From NCBI GenBank assembly GCA_020171895.1, contig JAIVAN010000004.1:310001-374000 (forward strand): 64,000 nt of DNA, written 5' to 3'. Each line of letters begins with the position of its first letter. Position 1 is the first letter of the stretch. The position numbers and the translations under genes were made by a program. The notes below the pieces were generated by a model that saw only the letters and a list, made by a program, of their open reading frames with translations, ran no database searches and was not told the origin of the DNA. The DNA is from Bacillus timonensis (lineage in GTDB: Bacteria; Bacillota; Bacilli; Bacillales; Bacillaceae_L). Positions 25,498 to 35,464 of this stretch are shown here, piece by piece.

Positions 25498-25604
25498 TGG
25501 CATTTTTTCTTTTACTTTAATTCCATCTTGATTTACAATTAAAATGGAAATGATGATAAATTTTAATCGAGGTCATGTTGTTTTACCTAAAGGAGTTGTA
25601 TGTT

Positions 25605-26561
25605 TTGTATAAACCTCTTGGAATGCTTGTTATTATTATTACATTATTCAGCTTGATTGCTTGTGGACAACCTACCTCAACTCAGAAGATCCAAAAAGTA
25701 GGCTTATTAATTCCAGATAATATTAATGACCAGGTATGGGGAACAAAAGGCTATAAAGGTTTATTAAAAATTCAATCCCAATACAAAGTAGATGTTTTTT
25801 ATAAAGAAGGAATTGTAACTGATGCTGCGATAAAAAAAGCAGTGAGAGATTTTCATAAAAAAGGTGTAAATTTAATCTTTGGTCATGGAAGTGAATATGC
25901 AGATGTTTTTAATAAACTTGCGGTCCAGTACCCGGAGATTCACTTTATAGGCTTTAATGGCAATGCCAAAGGGGAAAATGTTACGAGTTTAAACTTCAAA
26001 TCTAGTGCAATGGGATTTTTCGGTGGAATGGTTGCCGGGAAGATGACAAAGACAAATAAAGTCGGAGTCATTGCAGCATTTGAATGGCAGCCAGAAGTCA
26101 ATGGATTTTTCGAAGGTGCAGCATTTCAGAACCAAAATGTAGAGGTAAAGATTAATTTTATTCAAGATTGGAATAATGTTGATAGGGCTTTAAACATTCT
26201 TGATGAAATGATTGCAAGTGGTGTAGACGTTGTTTATCCTGCGGGTGATGGATTTAACGTACCTGTTATTGAGAAATTAAAGGAACAAGGATTATATGCC
26301 ATTGGCTTTGTTTCAGATCAATCCGATTTAGGTGAAGGAACTGTTCTTACAAGTACTGTTCAGCATGTTGCAGATTTATATTTAGTTGTTGCTGAAGAGT
26401 TTAATAAAGGAAATTTAAAGAGTGGGAACCTATATTTTGATTTCCAAGAAGAAGTTATCTCATTAGGAAAGTTTAGTCCGAATGTCGATAAAGCATATCA
26501 AGAGGAGCTTAAAAATCATATTACTCGTTATAAAGAAACTGGAAAGCTTCCAAATGAATAA
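25605..26561 (+). CDS. med: Competence regulator Med, BMP-family lipoprotein
   Basis: A 318-residue lipoprotein: signal peptide with lipobox LIACG, then a BMP-type binding fold (KVGLLIPDNINDQVWGTKGYKG; GHGSEYADVFNKLA; VYPAGDGFNVPVIEKL). In B. subtilis Med is a positive regulator of comK and is encoded upstream of comZ, as here. I prefer the TTG start at 25605 because AAAGGAG lies nine bases before it and it gives a compact signal peptide; an ATG at 25575 is the alternative. It is a paralogue of the lipoprotein at 4.2 kb. Confidence 0.85.
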   Translation: MYKPLGMLVIIITLFSLIACGQPTSTQKIQKVGLLIPDNINDQVWGTKGYKGLLKIQSQYKVDVFYKEGIVTDAAIKKAVRDFHKKGVNLIFGHGSEYADVFNKLAVQYPEIHFIGFNGNAKGENVTSLNFKSSAMGFFGGMVAGKMTKTNKVGVIAAFEWQPEVNGFFEGAAFQNQNVEVKINFIQDWNNVDRALNILDEMIASGVDVVYPAGDGFNVPVIEKLKEQGLYAIGFVSDQSDLGEGTVLTSTVQHVADLYLVVAEEFNKGNLKSGNLYFDFQEEVISLGKFSPNVDKAYQEELKNHITRYKETGKLPNE

Positions 26562-26590
26562 TCTTTAGTAGATGAGAGGAGAAGTTTGAA

Positions 26591-26788
26591 ATGATGGATC
26601 ATCCAAAAAGTATGCAATTTATGCAGATTGCTATGAAATACTTTCCAGAAGCGAAGAGTGTTTTCGATGAAGCTGGAATTGAGTTATCGTTAGAAAAAAT
26701 GCAACCAATGTTAGGATTGTTTACGAAAGTAATGGCAGAGGCATATGAGTTAGGCAAAGAAGAAGCACTGCAAAACGAAAATGAATAA
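26591..26788 (+). CDS. comZ: ComG operon repressor ComZ
   Basis: A 65-residue helical protein with the ComZ signature MQFMQIAMKYFPEAK and GLFTKVMAEAYELGKEEA. In B. subtilis ComZ is a negative regulator of the comG competence pilus operon and forms an operon with med. GAGAGGAG precedes the ATG, 30 bases after med, with no terminator between. Confidence 0.9.
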   Translation: MMDHPKSMQFMQIAMKYFPEAKSVFDEAGIELSLEKMQPMLGLFTKVMAEAYELGKEEALQNENE

Positions 26789-26789
26789 A

Positions 26790-26834
26790 AAAAGAGGCTA
26801 TTTCCTACTATGAAGAGGAAATAGCCTTTTTTTA
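26790..26834. terminator. Bidirectional terminator after comZ
   Basis: GAGGCTATTTCCT / AGGAAATAGCCT stem with a T tail on the plus strand and a T tail on the minus strand, serving comZ and the convergent small gene. Confidence 0.87.
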
Positions 26835-27113
26835 TTATTTATCCTTTTTGAAGAAATCTAGTAAAGGTGATAACTCTTTTATCATAGGCTTAATTCTATT
26901 GTAAGAATTCATGATGTCCTCTGCTTGCTGCATTAATTGTAAATAGTCGATTTGATTAACTTGAAGGTTATTTTCTGTGTTTTCACTTGTGCTTTCATTT
27001 GGATAATTTTGTTTCCTGTTTGGCCCAAACATTAATCTTGTAAAAGGATCAACTGTCTCTTCTGAGTCAGTCTGTTGGGGAGTATTCGCAGCTTCGTGTT
27101 CAAAATCGTCCAT
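26835..27113 (-). CDS. Small acidic hypothetical protein
   Basis: A 92-residue soluble protein. The N-terminal half is acidic and low-complexity (DDFEHEAANTPQQTDSEE), a central DPFTRLMFGPNRKQN motif follows, and the C-terminal part is helical (YLQLMQQAEDIMNSYNRIKP). The FMFG-like motif followed by a helical tail recurs in small Bacillus proteins such as YppG, but I cannot assign a family firmly. The orthologous interval in B. subtilis holds yjzB. Function unknown. Confidence 0.6.
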   Translation of the reverse strand: MDDFEHEAANTPQQTDSEETVDPFTRLMFGPNRKQNYPNESTSENTENNLQVNQIDYLQLMQQAEDIMNSYNRIKPMIKELSPLLDFFKKDK

Positions 27114-27272
27114 TTATGTCACCGCCATTCATGTTTATTATTAGTTATATGTAAAAGTGGTAGTACAAGGTATAGGCGAAGGCTTAAAGTTTGAATAGGT
27201 ATATGTGGATTTTGGTGGGAAAGAGAAAATATCAAGTAGATTTTGTTGATATAAAAAAAGAAATGCATTAAA

Positions 27273-27291
27273 ATTAGTACCAAGTCATAAT
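27273..27291 (+). promoter_or_regulatory. FapR operator of fabH-fabF
   Basis: ATTAGTACCAAGTCATAAT matches the FapR consensus (ATTAGTACCTRRTCTTAAT) at 17 of 19 positions, including the TTAGTACC core, and lies about 90 bases before the fabH start. FapR represses fatty-acid synthesis genes until malonyl-CoA accumulates. Confidence 0.88.
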
Positions 27292-27380
27292 ATTTGATAA
27301 TAATTTAAGGATGATAAATAGAGTTAGTGAGTGTTAGGCAGAATGTCAATATTGAAAATAAAAGGAAGAGGGGTTTCTGT

Positions 27381-28313
27381 ATGAATGCAGGAGTTGTGGG
27401 GATTGGAAGATATGTTCCAGAAAAAATAGTGACCAATTTCGATTTAGAGAAAATGATCGATACAACTGATGAATGGATACGAACAAGAACAGGGATTGAA
27501 GAGAGAAGAATAGCAAGTGATGATATGGACACTTCAGATATGGGCTATTTAGCAGCTGTAGCAGCAATTGAAGATGCCGGTATAAAGGCAGAAGATCTTG
27601 ATTTAATTTTAGTAGCTACTGTTACACCAGATCAGCCATTTCCATCAGTAGCATGTATGCTACAAGAAAAACTTGGTGCAACAAAAGCTGCTGCCTTTGA
27701 TATTAGTGCTGCATGTGCTGGGTTTATGTATGGAATGATTACAGCAAAACAATTTGTCGAGACTGGAGCATATAAACACGTACTTGTCGTTGGAGTAGAG
27801 AAACTCTCAAAGATACTTGATTGGAATGATCGTAACACCGCTGTCCTATTTGGAGATGGAGCTGGTGCAACAATCATCGGTCCAGTTTCAGAAGGTAGAG
27901 GAATCCTTTCCTTTGAATTAGGGGCAGATGGAACTGGTGGAAAACATTTATACCAAGATGAGTTTGTCATCATGAATGGCAGAGAAGTGTTTAAATTCGC
28001 AGTTCGACAAATGGGAGAATCGAGTATCAATGTGCTTGAAAAAGCTGGATTATCTAAAGAAGATGTTGACTTCTTAATTCCACATCAAGCTAATATCCGA
28101 ATTATGGAAGCAGCAAGACAAAGACTTGAACTTCCAGAAGAGAAAATGTCAAAAACGATAAATAAATTTGGGAACACATCAGCGGCTTCTATCCCACTAT
28201 CTATCGTTGAAGAAGTAGAAGCAGGAAAAATAAAAGACGATGATTTAATTGTAATGGTAGGTTTTGGTGGAGGTTTAACTTGGGGAGCAATCGCTATTCG
28301 TTGGGGAAGGTAA
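27381..28313 (+). CDS. fabH: Beta-ketoacyl-ACP synthase III FabH
   Basis: A 310-residue KAS III with active-site Cys112 in AACAGFMYG and the His and Asn of PHQANIRI and [10 protein letters not shown]. It condenses an acyl-CoA primer with malonyl-ACP to start fatty-acid synthesis in the cytosol; in Bacillaceae it prefers branched primers. I chose the ATG at 27381 after AAGGAAGAGGGG because it gives the usual [17 protein letters not shown] start. fabF follows 54 bases later and a FapR box precedes it. Confidence 0.95.
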   Translation: MNAGVVGIGRYVPEKIVTNFDLEKMIDTTDEWIRTRTGIEERRIASDDMDTSDMGYLAAVAAIEDAGIKAEDLDLILVATVTPDQPFPSVACMLQEKLGATKAAAFDISAACAGFMYGMITAKQFVETGAYKHVLVVGVEKLSKILDWNDRNTAVLFGDGAGATIIGPVSEGRGILSFELGADGTGGKHLYQDEFVIMNGREVFKFAVRQMGESSINVLEKAGLSKEDVDFLIPHQANIRIMEAARQRLELPEEKMSKTINKFGNTSAASIPLSIVEEVEAGKIKDDDLIVMVGFGGGLTWGAIAIRWGR

Positions 28314-28367
28314 ACTTTTAATAAAATGAAACCAAAAAAAATGATGATTAAAGGAGATGCTAAATAT

Positions 28368-29609
28368 ATGGAAAAGAAACGTGTAGTTGTTACTGGTTTA
28401 GGTGCAGTAACTCCAATTGGAAATGATACTGAGACAACTTGGAAGAATGCAATTAATGGCGTATCTGGGGTTGGACCATTAACGAGAGTAAACCCTGATG
28501 ACTTTCCAGCAAAGGTTGCAGCAGAATTAAAAGACTTTAATCCTGAAAATTATATGGATCGAAAAGAAGCAAGAAAAATGGACCGTTTCACTCAATATGC
28601 AATTGCAGCATCCTTCATGGCTGTAAAAGACGCAGATTTAACAATTAACGATGAAAATGCTCCAAGAGTGGGTGTTTGGATTGGATCTGGTATTGGTGGT
28701 ATGGAGACATTTGAACAACAATTTGAAGTTTTTAAAGAGAAAGGACATCGACGAGTAAGTCCATTTTTTGTACCAATGATGATACCTGATATGGCAGCCG
28801 GACAAGTTTCTATCGCATTAGGAGCAAAAGGGATTAACTCATGTACAGTAACAGCATGTGCGACTGGAACCAATTCAATTGGAGATGCTTTTAAAGTAAT
28901 TCAACGAGGAGACGCAGATGCCATGATTACCGGAGGAAGTGAAGCTCCACTAACATTAATGTCATTTGCAGGATTTAGTGCGGCTAAAGCTTTATCATTT
29001 AATCATGATCCGAAAACAGCAAGCAGACCTTTTGATCAAAATCGTGATGGTTTTGTGATGGGAGAAGGAGCAGGAATACTCGTACTTGAAGAATTAGAGC
29101 ATGCATTAGCAAGAGGAGCAAATATCTATGCTGAGGTAGTTGGGTATGGGGCAACAGGCGATGCCCACCATATCACTGCACCGGCTCCTGGCGGAGAAGG
29201 AGGCGTCCGTGCAATGCGTCAAGCAATTGAAGACGCTGGGCTACAACCGAATGATATCGACTATATTAATGCACATGGTACAAGCACAGAGTATAACGAT
29301 AAATTCGAAACGCTAGCGATTAAAGAAGTATTTGGCGAGCATGCATACAAGCTTGCTGTTAGTTCAACAAAATCAATGACTGGACACTTATTAGGAGCTG
29401 CTGGTGGGGTTGAAGCAATTTTCTCTATACTTGCCATTAAAGAAGGTGTAATTCCGCCAACAATCAATTATGAAACACCAGATCCAGAATGTGACTTAGA
29501 TTACGTTCCTAATGAGGCAAGACACCAAGAGGTGCGCGCTACTCTAAGTAACTCATTGGGCTTCGGTGGTCATAATGCGACTTTGGTCTTTAAGAAATAC
29601 GTAAAATAA
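28368..29609 (+). CDS. fabF: Beta-ketoacyl-ACP synthase II FabF
   Basis: A 413-residue KAS II, the usual length. Catalytic Cys164 sits in TACATGTNS, and the two His are in [11 protein letters not shown] and [12 protein letters not shown]. It elongates acyl-ACP chains. The start at 28368 follows AAAGGAGA and gives the standard [20 protein letters not shown]-terminus. It is cotranscribed with fabH under FapR. A family B repeat begins 12 bases after its stop and supplies the only obvious terminator-like structure. Confidence 0.95.
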   Translation: MEKKRVVVTGLGAVTPIGNDTETTWKNAINGVSGVGPLTRVNPDDFPAKVAAELKDFNPENYMDRKEARKMDRFTQYAIAASFMAVKDADLTINDENAPRVGVWIGSGIGGMETFEQQFEVFKEKGHRRVSPFFVPMMIPDMAAGQVSIALGAKGINSCTVTACATGTNSIGDAFKVIQRGDADAMITGGSEAPLTLMSFAGFSAAKALSFNHDPKTASRPFDQNRDGFVMGEGAGILVLEELEHALARGANIYAEVVGYGATGDAHHITAPAPGGEGGVRAMRQAIEDAGLQPNDIDYINAHGTSTEYNDKFETLAIKEVFGEHAYKLAVSSTKSMTGHLLGAAGGVEAIFSILAIKEGVIPPTINYETPDPECDLDYVPNEARHQEVRATLSNSLGFGGHNATLVFKKYVK

Positions 29610-29620
29610 GATAGATATAA

Positions 29621-29870
29621 GAAGAGGTTGGGACATAACTTAAGTATTCACCTAAAATTCCGAACAAAAATGATAGCTTAGCGGATGAAATATACGTAGA
29701 CTCCTGCGGGATGAAAAGCAACGGCTAGACCCCGCAGTGCGTAGCACGAGGAGGCTTGCCAGCTTTCCACGGAAAGCGAAGTATATTTCAGGAGCGGATT
29801 CACTACACCTGCTATCATTGTTCGGTTTCTATTTAGGTAAACTACTTTTGTCTCAACCTCTTCTTTTTTT
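29621..29870 (+). repeat. Family B repeat with terminal inverted repeats, copy B1
   Basis: The element runs from GAAGAGGTTGGGACA to TGTCTCAACCTCTTC, near-perfect terminal inverted repeats followed by a T run. The core reads GTAGACTCCTGCGGGATGAAA, CTAGACCCCGCAG, CACGAGGAGGCTTGCCAG and CACGGAAAGCGAAGTATA. An inverted copy lies at 51396-51638. Core motifs (ACTCCTGCGGG, GAGGAGGCT, GGAAAGCGA) are shared with family A. It may double as the fabHF terminator. Confidence 0.88.
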
Positions 29871-30033
29871 ATATGTAACTTTCCTTCCAAATGAAGAATT
29901 TCATATTTCTCGAGAGAAGTGTAACCATCTTCCGAATTTGTCGTCTAATAGTTAGAAAAATGAATAGATTTTCTAAAATATTTCGTGTTACTATGAATAT
30001 ACATTATTTGGAATTGGAAGGAGAAGCAAAGCG

Positions 30034-30957
30034 GTGGAAAACTTATCGCAAACCTTAATAAAAAATACAATACTATACATAATTGTACTGATTTGTTTAA
30101 TTCTAATTGTTTTCTTTCCAAGAAATGCTGATATAGCTGTTAGTGGCAGAGCAGCAACTATAGAATATGGATATAAATTTTCGTGGAAGCAATATAAAGA
30201 AAATATCTCAAATTATGTAACGAATTTAGTAGAAAATAAAAGTTTAGGTTATTCAAGGTTTGAAAGAGTCACTGTTGAGGATGAAATCAAAAGGTACTTC
30301 CCTAATAGCTTAAAAATCATTGCAACTGCGTTTCTAATAAGTTTAATTTTCGGACTTGCTAAAGGAATCTTTGATTATAGAAATCGTTTTAAACGAAAGA
30401 ATTTACTTGGTAACGGATTAACATGGTTATTTCAATCGATTCCAGACTTTTTTCTTGTAATCTGTATTCAGTGGATCATTATCTTTTGGATTCCTTCTAT
30501 AAAGTTATTTAGTCAAGGAAACTGGTATAGTTTCATCTTACCAGGACTTTTAGTTTCCATTTATCCAATGATGTACATCTCAAGAATTACTTCCTTGTCC
30601 ATTTCTAGTCAAGAGGGATTACCTTATATCCAAGTAGCAAGATCAAAAGGCTTCTCAGAAGAAAGAGTATTGTACAAACATATTCTAAAGAATAGTTTAG
30701 AGACAATATTGTCACATATGTCATCGCTAATGATTTATATACTTTCTAATTTATTAATTGTAGAGTACTTAATTGGTTATGAGGGGATTGCTTATCGATT
30801 ATTTGTAGCAATGGGAATAACAAAGAATATTACATTTGGTTATCATCCAATGTATGAATCGAACTTGATTGTAGCAATCGGAGTGTGCCTGTTGATTACG
30901 GTCATTTCTGCACAAATAATTGGATTTATGATAAAAAAAGGACTTCGTCTTCAATAG
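30034..30957 (+). CDS. Orphan OppB-type ABC permease
   Basis: A 307-residue membrane protein with about six hydrophobic segments and a BPD_transp_1 domain; the EAA-type loop is SQEGLPYIQVARSKGFSEER (about residues 189-208), as in OppB/DppB permeases. A large extracytoplasmic segment (about 30-90) separates TM1 from the rest. It starts at GTG 30034, nine bases after GGAAGGAG. It forms a two-gene operon with the next permease. There is no binding protein or ATPase beside it, and it is divergent from AppB and OppB in this window. Confidence 0.8.
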   Translation: MENLSQTLIKNTILYIIVLICLILIVFFPRNADIAVSGRAATIEYGYKFSWKQYKENISNYVTNLVENKSLGYSRFERVTVEDEIKRYFPNSLKIIATAFLISLIFGLAKGIFDYRNRFKRKNLLGNGLTWLFQSIPDFFLVICIQWIIIFWIPSIKLFSQGNWYSFILPGLLVSIYPMMYISRITSLSISSQEGLPYIQVARSKGFSEERVLYKHILKNSLETILSHMSSLMIYILSNLLIVEYLIGYEGIAYRLFVAMGITKNITFGYHPMYESNLIVAIGVCLLITVISAQIIGFMIKKGLRLQ

Positions 30958-30966
30958 GAGGTAAAT

Positions 30967-31863
30967 ATGCATAATAAATCGTTAATCATTGGTACGATCA
31001 TGACTGTATTATTAGTCATTACTATGGTATTTGGACCATACCTTCCTTTCATAGATGCTGAGCTATCTGGTGAAAGAGTGAAATTCCCAGAGCCAGGAAA
31101 AATTGAAACTGCCCCCTTTCCACCATCAGATGAATACTTATTAGGAACAGATAAAGAAGGAAGAGACTTATTAAGTTTAATTGTAGTAGGGACAAAAGAC
31201 ACTATACTCATTATATTTGCGATAACTTTATTAAGATACATAATTGCAGTTCCACTTGCTTTAATTGCTTCAAAACAGGTAGGCCCAATATCTTGGTTTA
31301 TAAAATGGTGGCACCAGCTTTTTTCAAGCCTACCAATTATTTTTTCTACTATTCTATTAGTAAATCTACCGTTTCTAATGTTTAGTGAACAACGATATAT
31401 ATGGTGCATCGTCATCATTGCTTTAATAGAAGTAGGAAAAGTAGCGTTTATTACACAGCAGCAAGCACACGCATTATCAAAGGCGGCATTTGTTGAAGCT
31501 GGAATAACCTTAGGTGTCACTCCTTTAGGCCTCATCATAAGATATTACATCCCGAATTTACTACCAGAAATCATTGTGAACTTCTTTATTGATTTAAGTC
31601 GAGTAGCCCTTTTAATTGGACAGTTGGGTATTTTAAGTATTTTTATTATGCAAGAATTTGTTCAGTTAAATTATGGTGCAGGTGAGGTAATCAACACAAA
31701 TTTCAACTGGGCAACACTATTAGGTCAAGCAAGACATGATGTACTAAAGGCATTTTGGATTCCATTTTTTCCAGCCTTAGCACTCACGTTTACAATATTA
31801 TCTTTTAATATATTAGCAGAAGGATTAAGACAGCACTTTAATAGACGTACAGCTAATATTTAA
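30967..31863 (+). CDS. Orphan OppC-type ABC permease
   Basis: A 298-residue permease with an N-terminal TM, the conserved LLGTDKEGRDLLSLIVVGTK segment that marks OppC/DppC proteins, and an EAA-like loop SKAAFVEAGITLGVTPLGLI (about residues 173-192). It begins nine bases after the preceding permease stop with a perfect AGGAGG site. The pair could form a transmembrane channel that borrows AppD/AppF or OppD/OppF, encoded downstream, but that is inference. A strong terminator ends the operon. Confidence 0.8.
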   Translation: MHNKSLIIGTIMTVLLVITMVFGPYLPFIDAELSGERVKFPEPGKIETAPFPPSDEYLLGTDKEGRDLLSLIVVGTKDTILIIFAITLLRYIIAVPLALIASKQVGPISWFIKWWHQLFSSLPIIFSTILLVNLPFLMFSEQRYIWCIVIIALIEVGKVAFITQQQAHALSKAAFVEAGITLGVTPLGLIIRYYIPNLLPEIIVNFFIDLSRVALLIGQLGILSIFIMQEFVQLNYGAGEVINTNFNWATLLGQARHDVLKAFWIPFFPALALTFTILSFNILAEGLRQHFNRRTANI

Positions 31864-31898
31864 AGCACAAGTGAGAACATTCACTTGTGCTTTTTTAT
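31863..31898 (+). terminator. Terminator of the orphan permease pair
   Basis: AAGCACAAGTGA / TTCACTTGTGCTT stem followed by six T residues, at the stop codon. Confidence 0.88.
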
Positions 31899-32041
31899 TA
31901 CTCTATACAAATGAAAATAGATATAGGGAAAACCAGTCTATAACTAAGTAACATACCAACGGGTGAGTTTCCTTCTAAGAGAGACAATGTTAAAGGAATT
32001 GCATACCTTGATATATGAAGATAAATCAGGAGAGTGTTGTT

Positions 32042-32824
32042 ATGGCTGTCATTAGAACTGATAGATGGTTTGAAGAAGACAAACTTACCCTTATTCAAGT
32101 AAGTGACAAATTAAAAAAGAATTTTAAAGAAGCAACCTTAGAAGAAATAATTGAATATTTACAATTACATGGAATGTATCGAAATCAAAAGGATGCAAAT
32201 GAAACAATGCGTGAATTAAAGAAGAAAAATATTTGGAATGAAATCGAAAGGAAAGAAAAGAAGCTTCAAAAATTATGGGGAGGTCCAGAAATTCCTATTT
32301 ATATACTACCATCTGATTCATACAACAGAAGAATTCAAAGGGACTTTAATGGAAAAGGTGGGCTAAGCTTTAAAGATAAATTGTTCTTATTTTTTAGTGG
32401 AGCGAATAGTAGAGAAGAGATGAAGGCTGTTTTTATTCACGAATATAATCATACATGTAGGCTAAGGAAGTATAAAAAGAGTGAGAGTGAATACAATTTA
32501 CTTGATTCAATTATTCTAGAAGGACTTGCTGAACATGCGGTTAAAGAACAACTCGGAGAAGATTACTTGGCGGATTGGACTAAATATTATAATCATGACC
32601 AATTAGAAACATATCTTCAAAAAATTATCTTATTGAATGATCAATTGAAGAGACAGGATAAGAAACACAATCAAATATTGTATGGAATGGGAATTTTACC
32701 AAAAATGGTCGGCTATTGTGTGGGATATTATATAGTAAATAATTACCTAAAAGAACATCCTGCTTTGAGTGTGAAAGATTTACTTGGATTAAACTCAATA
32801 TCAATAGCAAAATTAGAGAAGTAA
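32042..32824 (+). CDS. yjaZ: Putative zinc protease YjaZ (DUF2268)
   Basis: A 260-residue protein with a gluzincin-like HEYNH motif at residues 133-137 and a downstream ILEGLAEHAV segment supplying a likely third ligand Glu. This is the DUF2268 architecture of predicted Zn-dependent proteases. There is no signal peptide, so it is probably cytosolic. The ATG at 32042 follows AGGAGAG; the in-frame ATG at 32015 lacks a ribosome site. It matches B. subtilis YjaZ between fabF and the app operon. Substrates unknown. Confidence 0.87.
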   Translation: MAVIRTDRWFEEDKLTLIQVSDKLKKNFKEATLEEIIEYLQLHGMYRNQKDANETMRELKKKNIWNEIERKEKKLQKLWGGPEIPIYILPSDSYNRRIQRDFNGKGGLSFKDKLFLFFSGANSREEMKAVFIHEYNHTCRLRKYKKSESEYNLLDSIILEGLAEHAVKEQLGEDYLADWTKYYNHDQLETYLQKIILLNDQLKRQDKKHNQILYGMGILPKMVGYCVGYYIVNNYLKEHPALSVKDLLGLNSISIAKLEK

Positions 32825-33351
32825 GAGGTCCGTAAAAAGGATCCTTATTTTTTTGCTCTAAAATTTACCTGTACTTTTCAAATGAAAGCGTTGTTATTAT
32901 AGTGGTAAAGGAATTAATGGTTCATCTATATTGCGTTCTAATGCTAAAAGAGTAATAAAACATTGGATTAATTGGTAATTCTTTAATATTTAAAAAAATC
33001 TAAAAATTATCTTGCAATTTTAATAAAGTTTTTATAAAATTAAAAACGTACTAGAAAAACAGACAAGAATTAATTTTCTGACAAAACTAACAAACACAAT
33101 GTTAATGCAATTTTAAAAATTAACTTGAATTTGTAATCTTTCTGTAATAAAATACAGATATGTTATTTTCAGATAATTAAGTATTGTTCCATTAAATAGA
33201 AGATACGAAAATTTTACTGTATTTTATAAAAGAATTATAAAAAGATTATAAAAAGTGCTTGTATTTTTAAAGAATTCAGAATAAACTAACGGAAGTTACC
33301 GATTTATAGAATGGTAGTTTGGTAGGTTTATAAAAGGATGGTGACAGTAAA
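32825..33351 (+). promoter_or_regulatory. AT-rich control region of the app operon with CodY-like boxes
   Basis: This 527-base gap holds no gene. TATTTTCAGATAATT at 33164-33178 fits the CodY consensus AATTTTCWGAAAATT with two mismatches, and AATTTTCTGACAAAA at 33072-33086 with three. CodY represses peptide-transport genes in Bacillus when branched-chain amino acids and GTP are plentiful. The rest is A/T-rich with several possible -10 elements that cannot be ranked. Confidence 0.6.
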
Positions 33352-34335
33352 ATGTCTGCATTGTTAGAAGTGAAAAATTTAAAAACACACTTCTTTAAGA
33401 AGAAGACAGTAGTTCCAGCAGTTGATGGTGTAGATTTAAAAATAAATAAGGGTGAAACTGTTGCTCTTGTAGGAGAGTCAGGATCTGGGAAAAGTATTAC
33501 ATCATTATCAGTGATGCGACTAGTACCTTATCCAGCTGGTAAAATTGTAGATGGAGAAATTCTTCTAGAAGGCAAAAACTTAGTAGAAATGTCTGAAAGT
33601 GATATGTGCAAAATTCGTGGAAATGATATTTCAATGATTTTCCAGGAACCAATGACTTCTCTTAATCCAGTATTAACGGTAGGAGAACAGATTACAGAGG
33701 TTTTAACATATCACCAAAAAATGTCAAAACAAGAAGCGACTAAAAAAGCGATTGAAATGCTAGAAATGGTAGGCTTTTCAAGAGCTGCAGAATTAATAAA
33801 TGATTTCCCACACCGATTATCAGGTGGTATGAGACAAAGGGTTATGATCGCAATGGCGATGAGTTGTAATCCGAAGCTTCTAATAGCTGACGAGCCTACA
33901 ACGGCACTTGATGTTACAATCCAAGCGCAAATTCTTGATTTGATGAAAGAGTTAAGTAAGAAGTTCGATACTTCAATTCTATTAATCACTCATGATTTAG
34001 GTGTTGTATCTGAAGTAGCAGAAAGAGTAGTCGTTATGTATGGTGGTCAAGTAGTAGAGGAAGCTCAAGTTGATGACTTATTTGACGAACCACTACATCC
34101 ATACACTGAAGGCTTAATGAATTCAGTACCTTCTATCGAAGGTGAAATAGAACGACTAATGTCAATTGAAGGAAACGTTCCTTCGCCAGAAAATATGCCA
34201 AAAGGCTGTAGATTTGCTCCTCGTTGTTCGAAAGCATTCGATCGTTGTTTCGCTGAACAACCACAATTAAAACAAATTAGTGGCAACCGTTCAGTCCGAT
34301 GCTTTTTACATGAAGATGGAGGTGCACAGCAATGA
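33352..34335 (+). CDS. appD: Oligopeptide ABC transporter ATPase AppD
   Basis: A 327-residue ABC ATPase with Walker A GESGSGKS at 41-48, signature LSGGMRQR, Walker B LLIADEPT and the switch His in ITHDLG. The C-terminal oligopeptide-transporter domain carries four Cys in CRFAPRCSKAFDRCF and VRCFLHED, a possible metal or Fe-S site seen in this subfamily. It energises peptide import with AppF. It is first in the appDFABC operon; its stop overlaps the appF start by four bases. Confidence 0.93.
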   Translation: MSALLEVKNLKTHFFKKKTVVPAVDGVDLKINKGETVALVGESGSGKSITSLSVMRLVPYPAGKIVDGEILLEGKNLVEMSESDMCKIRGNDISMIFQEPMTSLNPVLTVGEQITEVLTYHQKMSKQEATKKAIEMLEMVGFSRAAELINDFPHRLSGGMRQRVMIAMAMSCNPKLLIADEPTTALDVTIQAQILDLMKELSKKFDTSILLITHDLGVVSEVAERVVVMYGGQVVEEAQVDDLFDEPLHPYTEGLMNSVPSIEGEIERLMSIEGNVPSPENMPKGCRFAPRCSKAFDRCFAEQPQLKQISGNRSVRCFLHEDGGAQQ

Positions 34336-35354
34336 CAGAAACTACCTTAGATAAACAGCAATCTAATATAGCACAAGATACTTCGACTATTTTAGAACTT
34401 CAAAACGTAAAAAAACATTTCCCTATAAAAGCAGGATTGTTACAAAAAACTGTTGGGCATGTTAAAGCGGTTGATGGAATCAACTTGAAGATCAATAGAG
34501 GAGAAACAATTGGTATCGTTGGTGAATCAGGTTGTGGTAAATCAACTGCAGGTAGAACGATTATTCGTCTATACGAACCAACTGATGGAAAGATTATCTT
34601 TAAGGGTCAAGACATTACTCATATGAAAGAAAATGAGTTAAGAAAGTCTGTCCGCAAAGATATTCAAATGATTTTCCAAGATCCGTTTGCAACGCTTAAC
34701 CCAAGAAAAACGTTACGTTCAATCATTAAAGAGCCATTAAATACTCATAACTTGTATTCTGGTAAAGAACGTGATGAAAAAGTAGAAGAATTACTTGAAA
34801 CTGTAGGGTTAAATGCTTCATTCATTAATCGTTACCCACATGAATTCTCAGGTGGACAACGTCAAAGGATTGGAATTGCAAGGGCATTAGCTTTAAAGCC
34901 TGAGTTAATCATTGCTGATGAAGCTGTATCTGCACTTGATGTATCAATCCAAGCTCAAATTATTAACTTAATGCAAGATCTTCAAAAAGATTTTGGATTA
35001 ACATATATCTTTATCTCGCATGATTTAAGTGTTGTTCGTCACATTAGTGACCGCGTTGGGGTTATGTACTTAGGAAACATGATGGAGCTTGCTCCAAAGC
35101 ATAGCTTGTATGCAAATCCATTACACCCTTATACGCAAGCATTACTTTCTGCTGTACCTACACCTAGAAAGAAAGGTGTAGCAAAACGAGAAAGAATCGT
35201 ATTAAAGGGTGAACTTCCAAGCCCAGCAAATCCACCAAGTGGATGTGTGTTCCATACAAGATGTCCGGCAGCTACTGATGTTTGTCGCCAGCTTGTACCA
35301 CAGTTCAAAGAAGTTGAAAAAGGTCATTTTGTTGCTTGTCATCTTTATGAATAA
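34332..35354 (+). CDS. appF: Oligopeptide ABC transporter ATPase AppF
   Basis: A 340-residue ABC ATPase: Walker A GESGCGKS at 64-71, signature FSGGQRQR, Walker B LIIADEAV (Ala in place of the usual Pro, as in other AppF/OppF proteins) and ISHDLS. The C-terminal domain has the CVFHTRCPAATDVCRQ Cys cluster. It pairs with AppD on the cytosolic face of the AppBC channel. The ATGA overlap with appD implies translational coupling. Confidence 0.93.
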   Translation: MTETTLDKQQSNIAQDTSTILELQNVKKHFPIKAGLLQKTVGHVKAVDGINLKINRGETIGIVGESGCGKSTAGRTIIRLYEPTDGKIIFKGQDITHMKENELRKSVRKDIQMIFQDPFATLNPRKTLRSIIKEPLNTHNLYSGKERDEKVEELLETVGLNASFINRYPHEFSGGQRQRIGIARALALKPELIIADEAVSALDVSIQAQIINLMQDLQKDFGLTYIFISHDLSVVRHISDRVGVMYLGNMMELAPKHSLYANPLHPYTQALLSAVPTPRKKGVAKRERIVLKGELPSPANPPSGCVFHTRCPAATDVCRQLVPQFKEVEKGHFVACHLYE

Positions 35355-35464
35355 AGATGATAAGCAATTAAAATAAAACCCTTGAAAGGGGGAGATATAG
35401 TAATTAATATATTAACCTGTTTCAAGAAGTCTTAATATTTAAACAAATGATAGGGGGAAAAACA

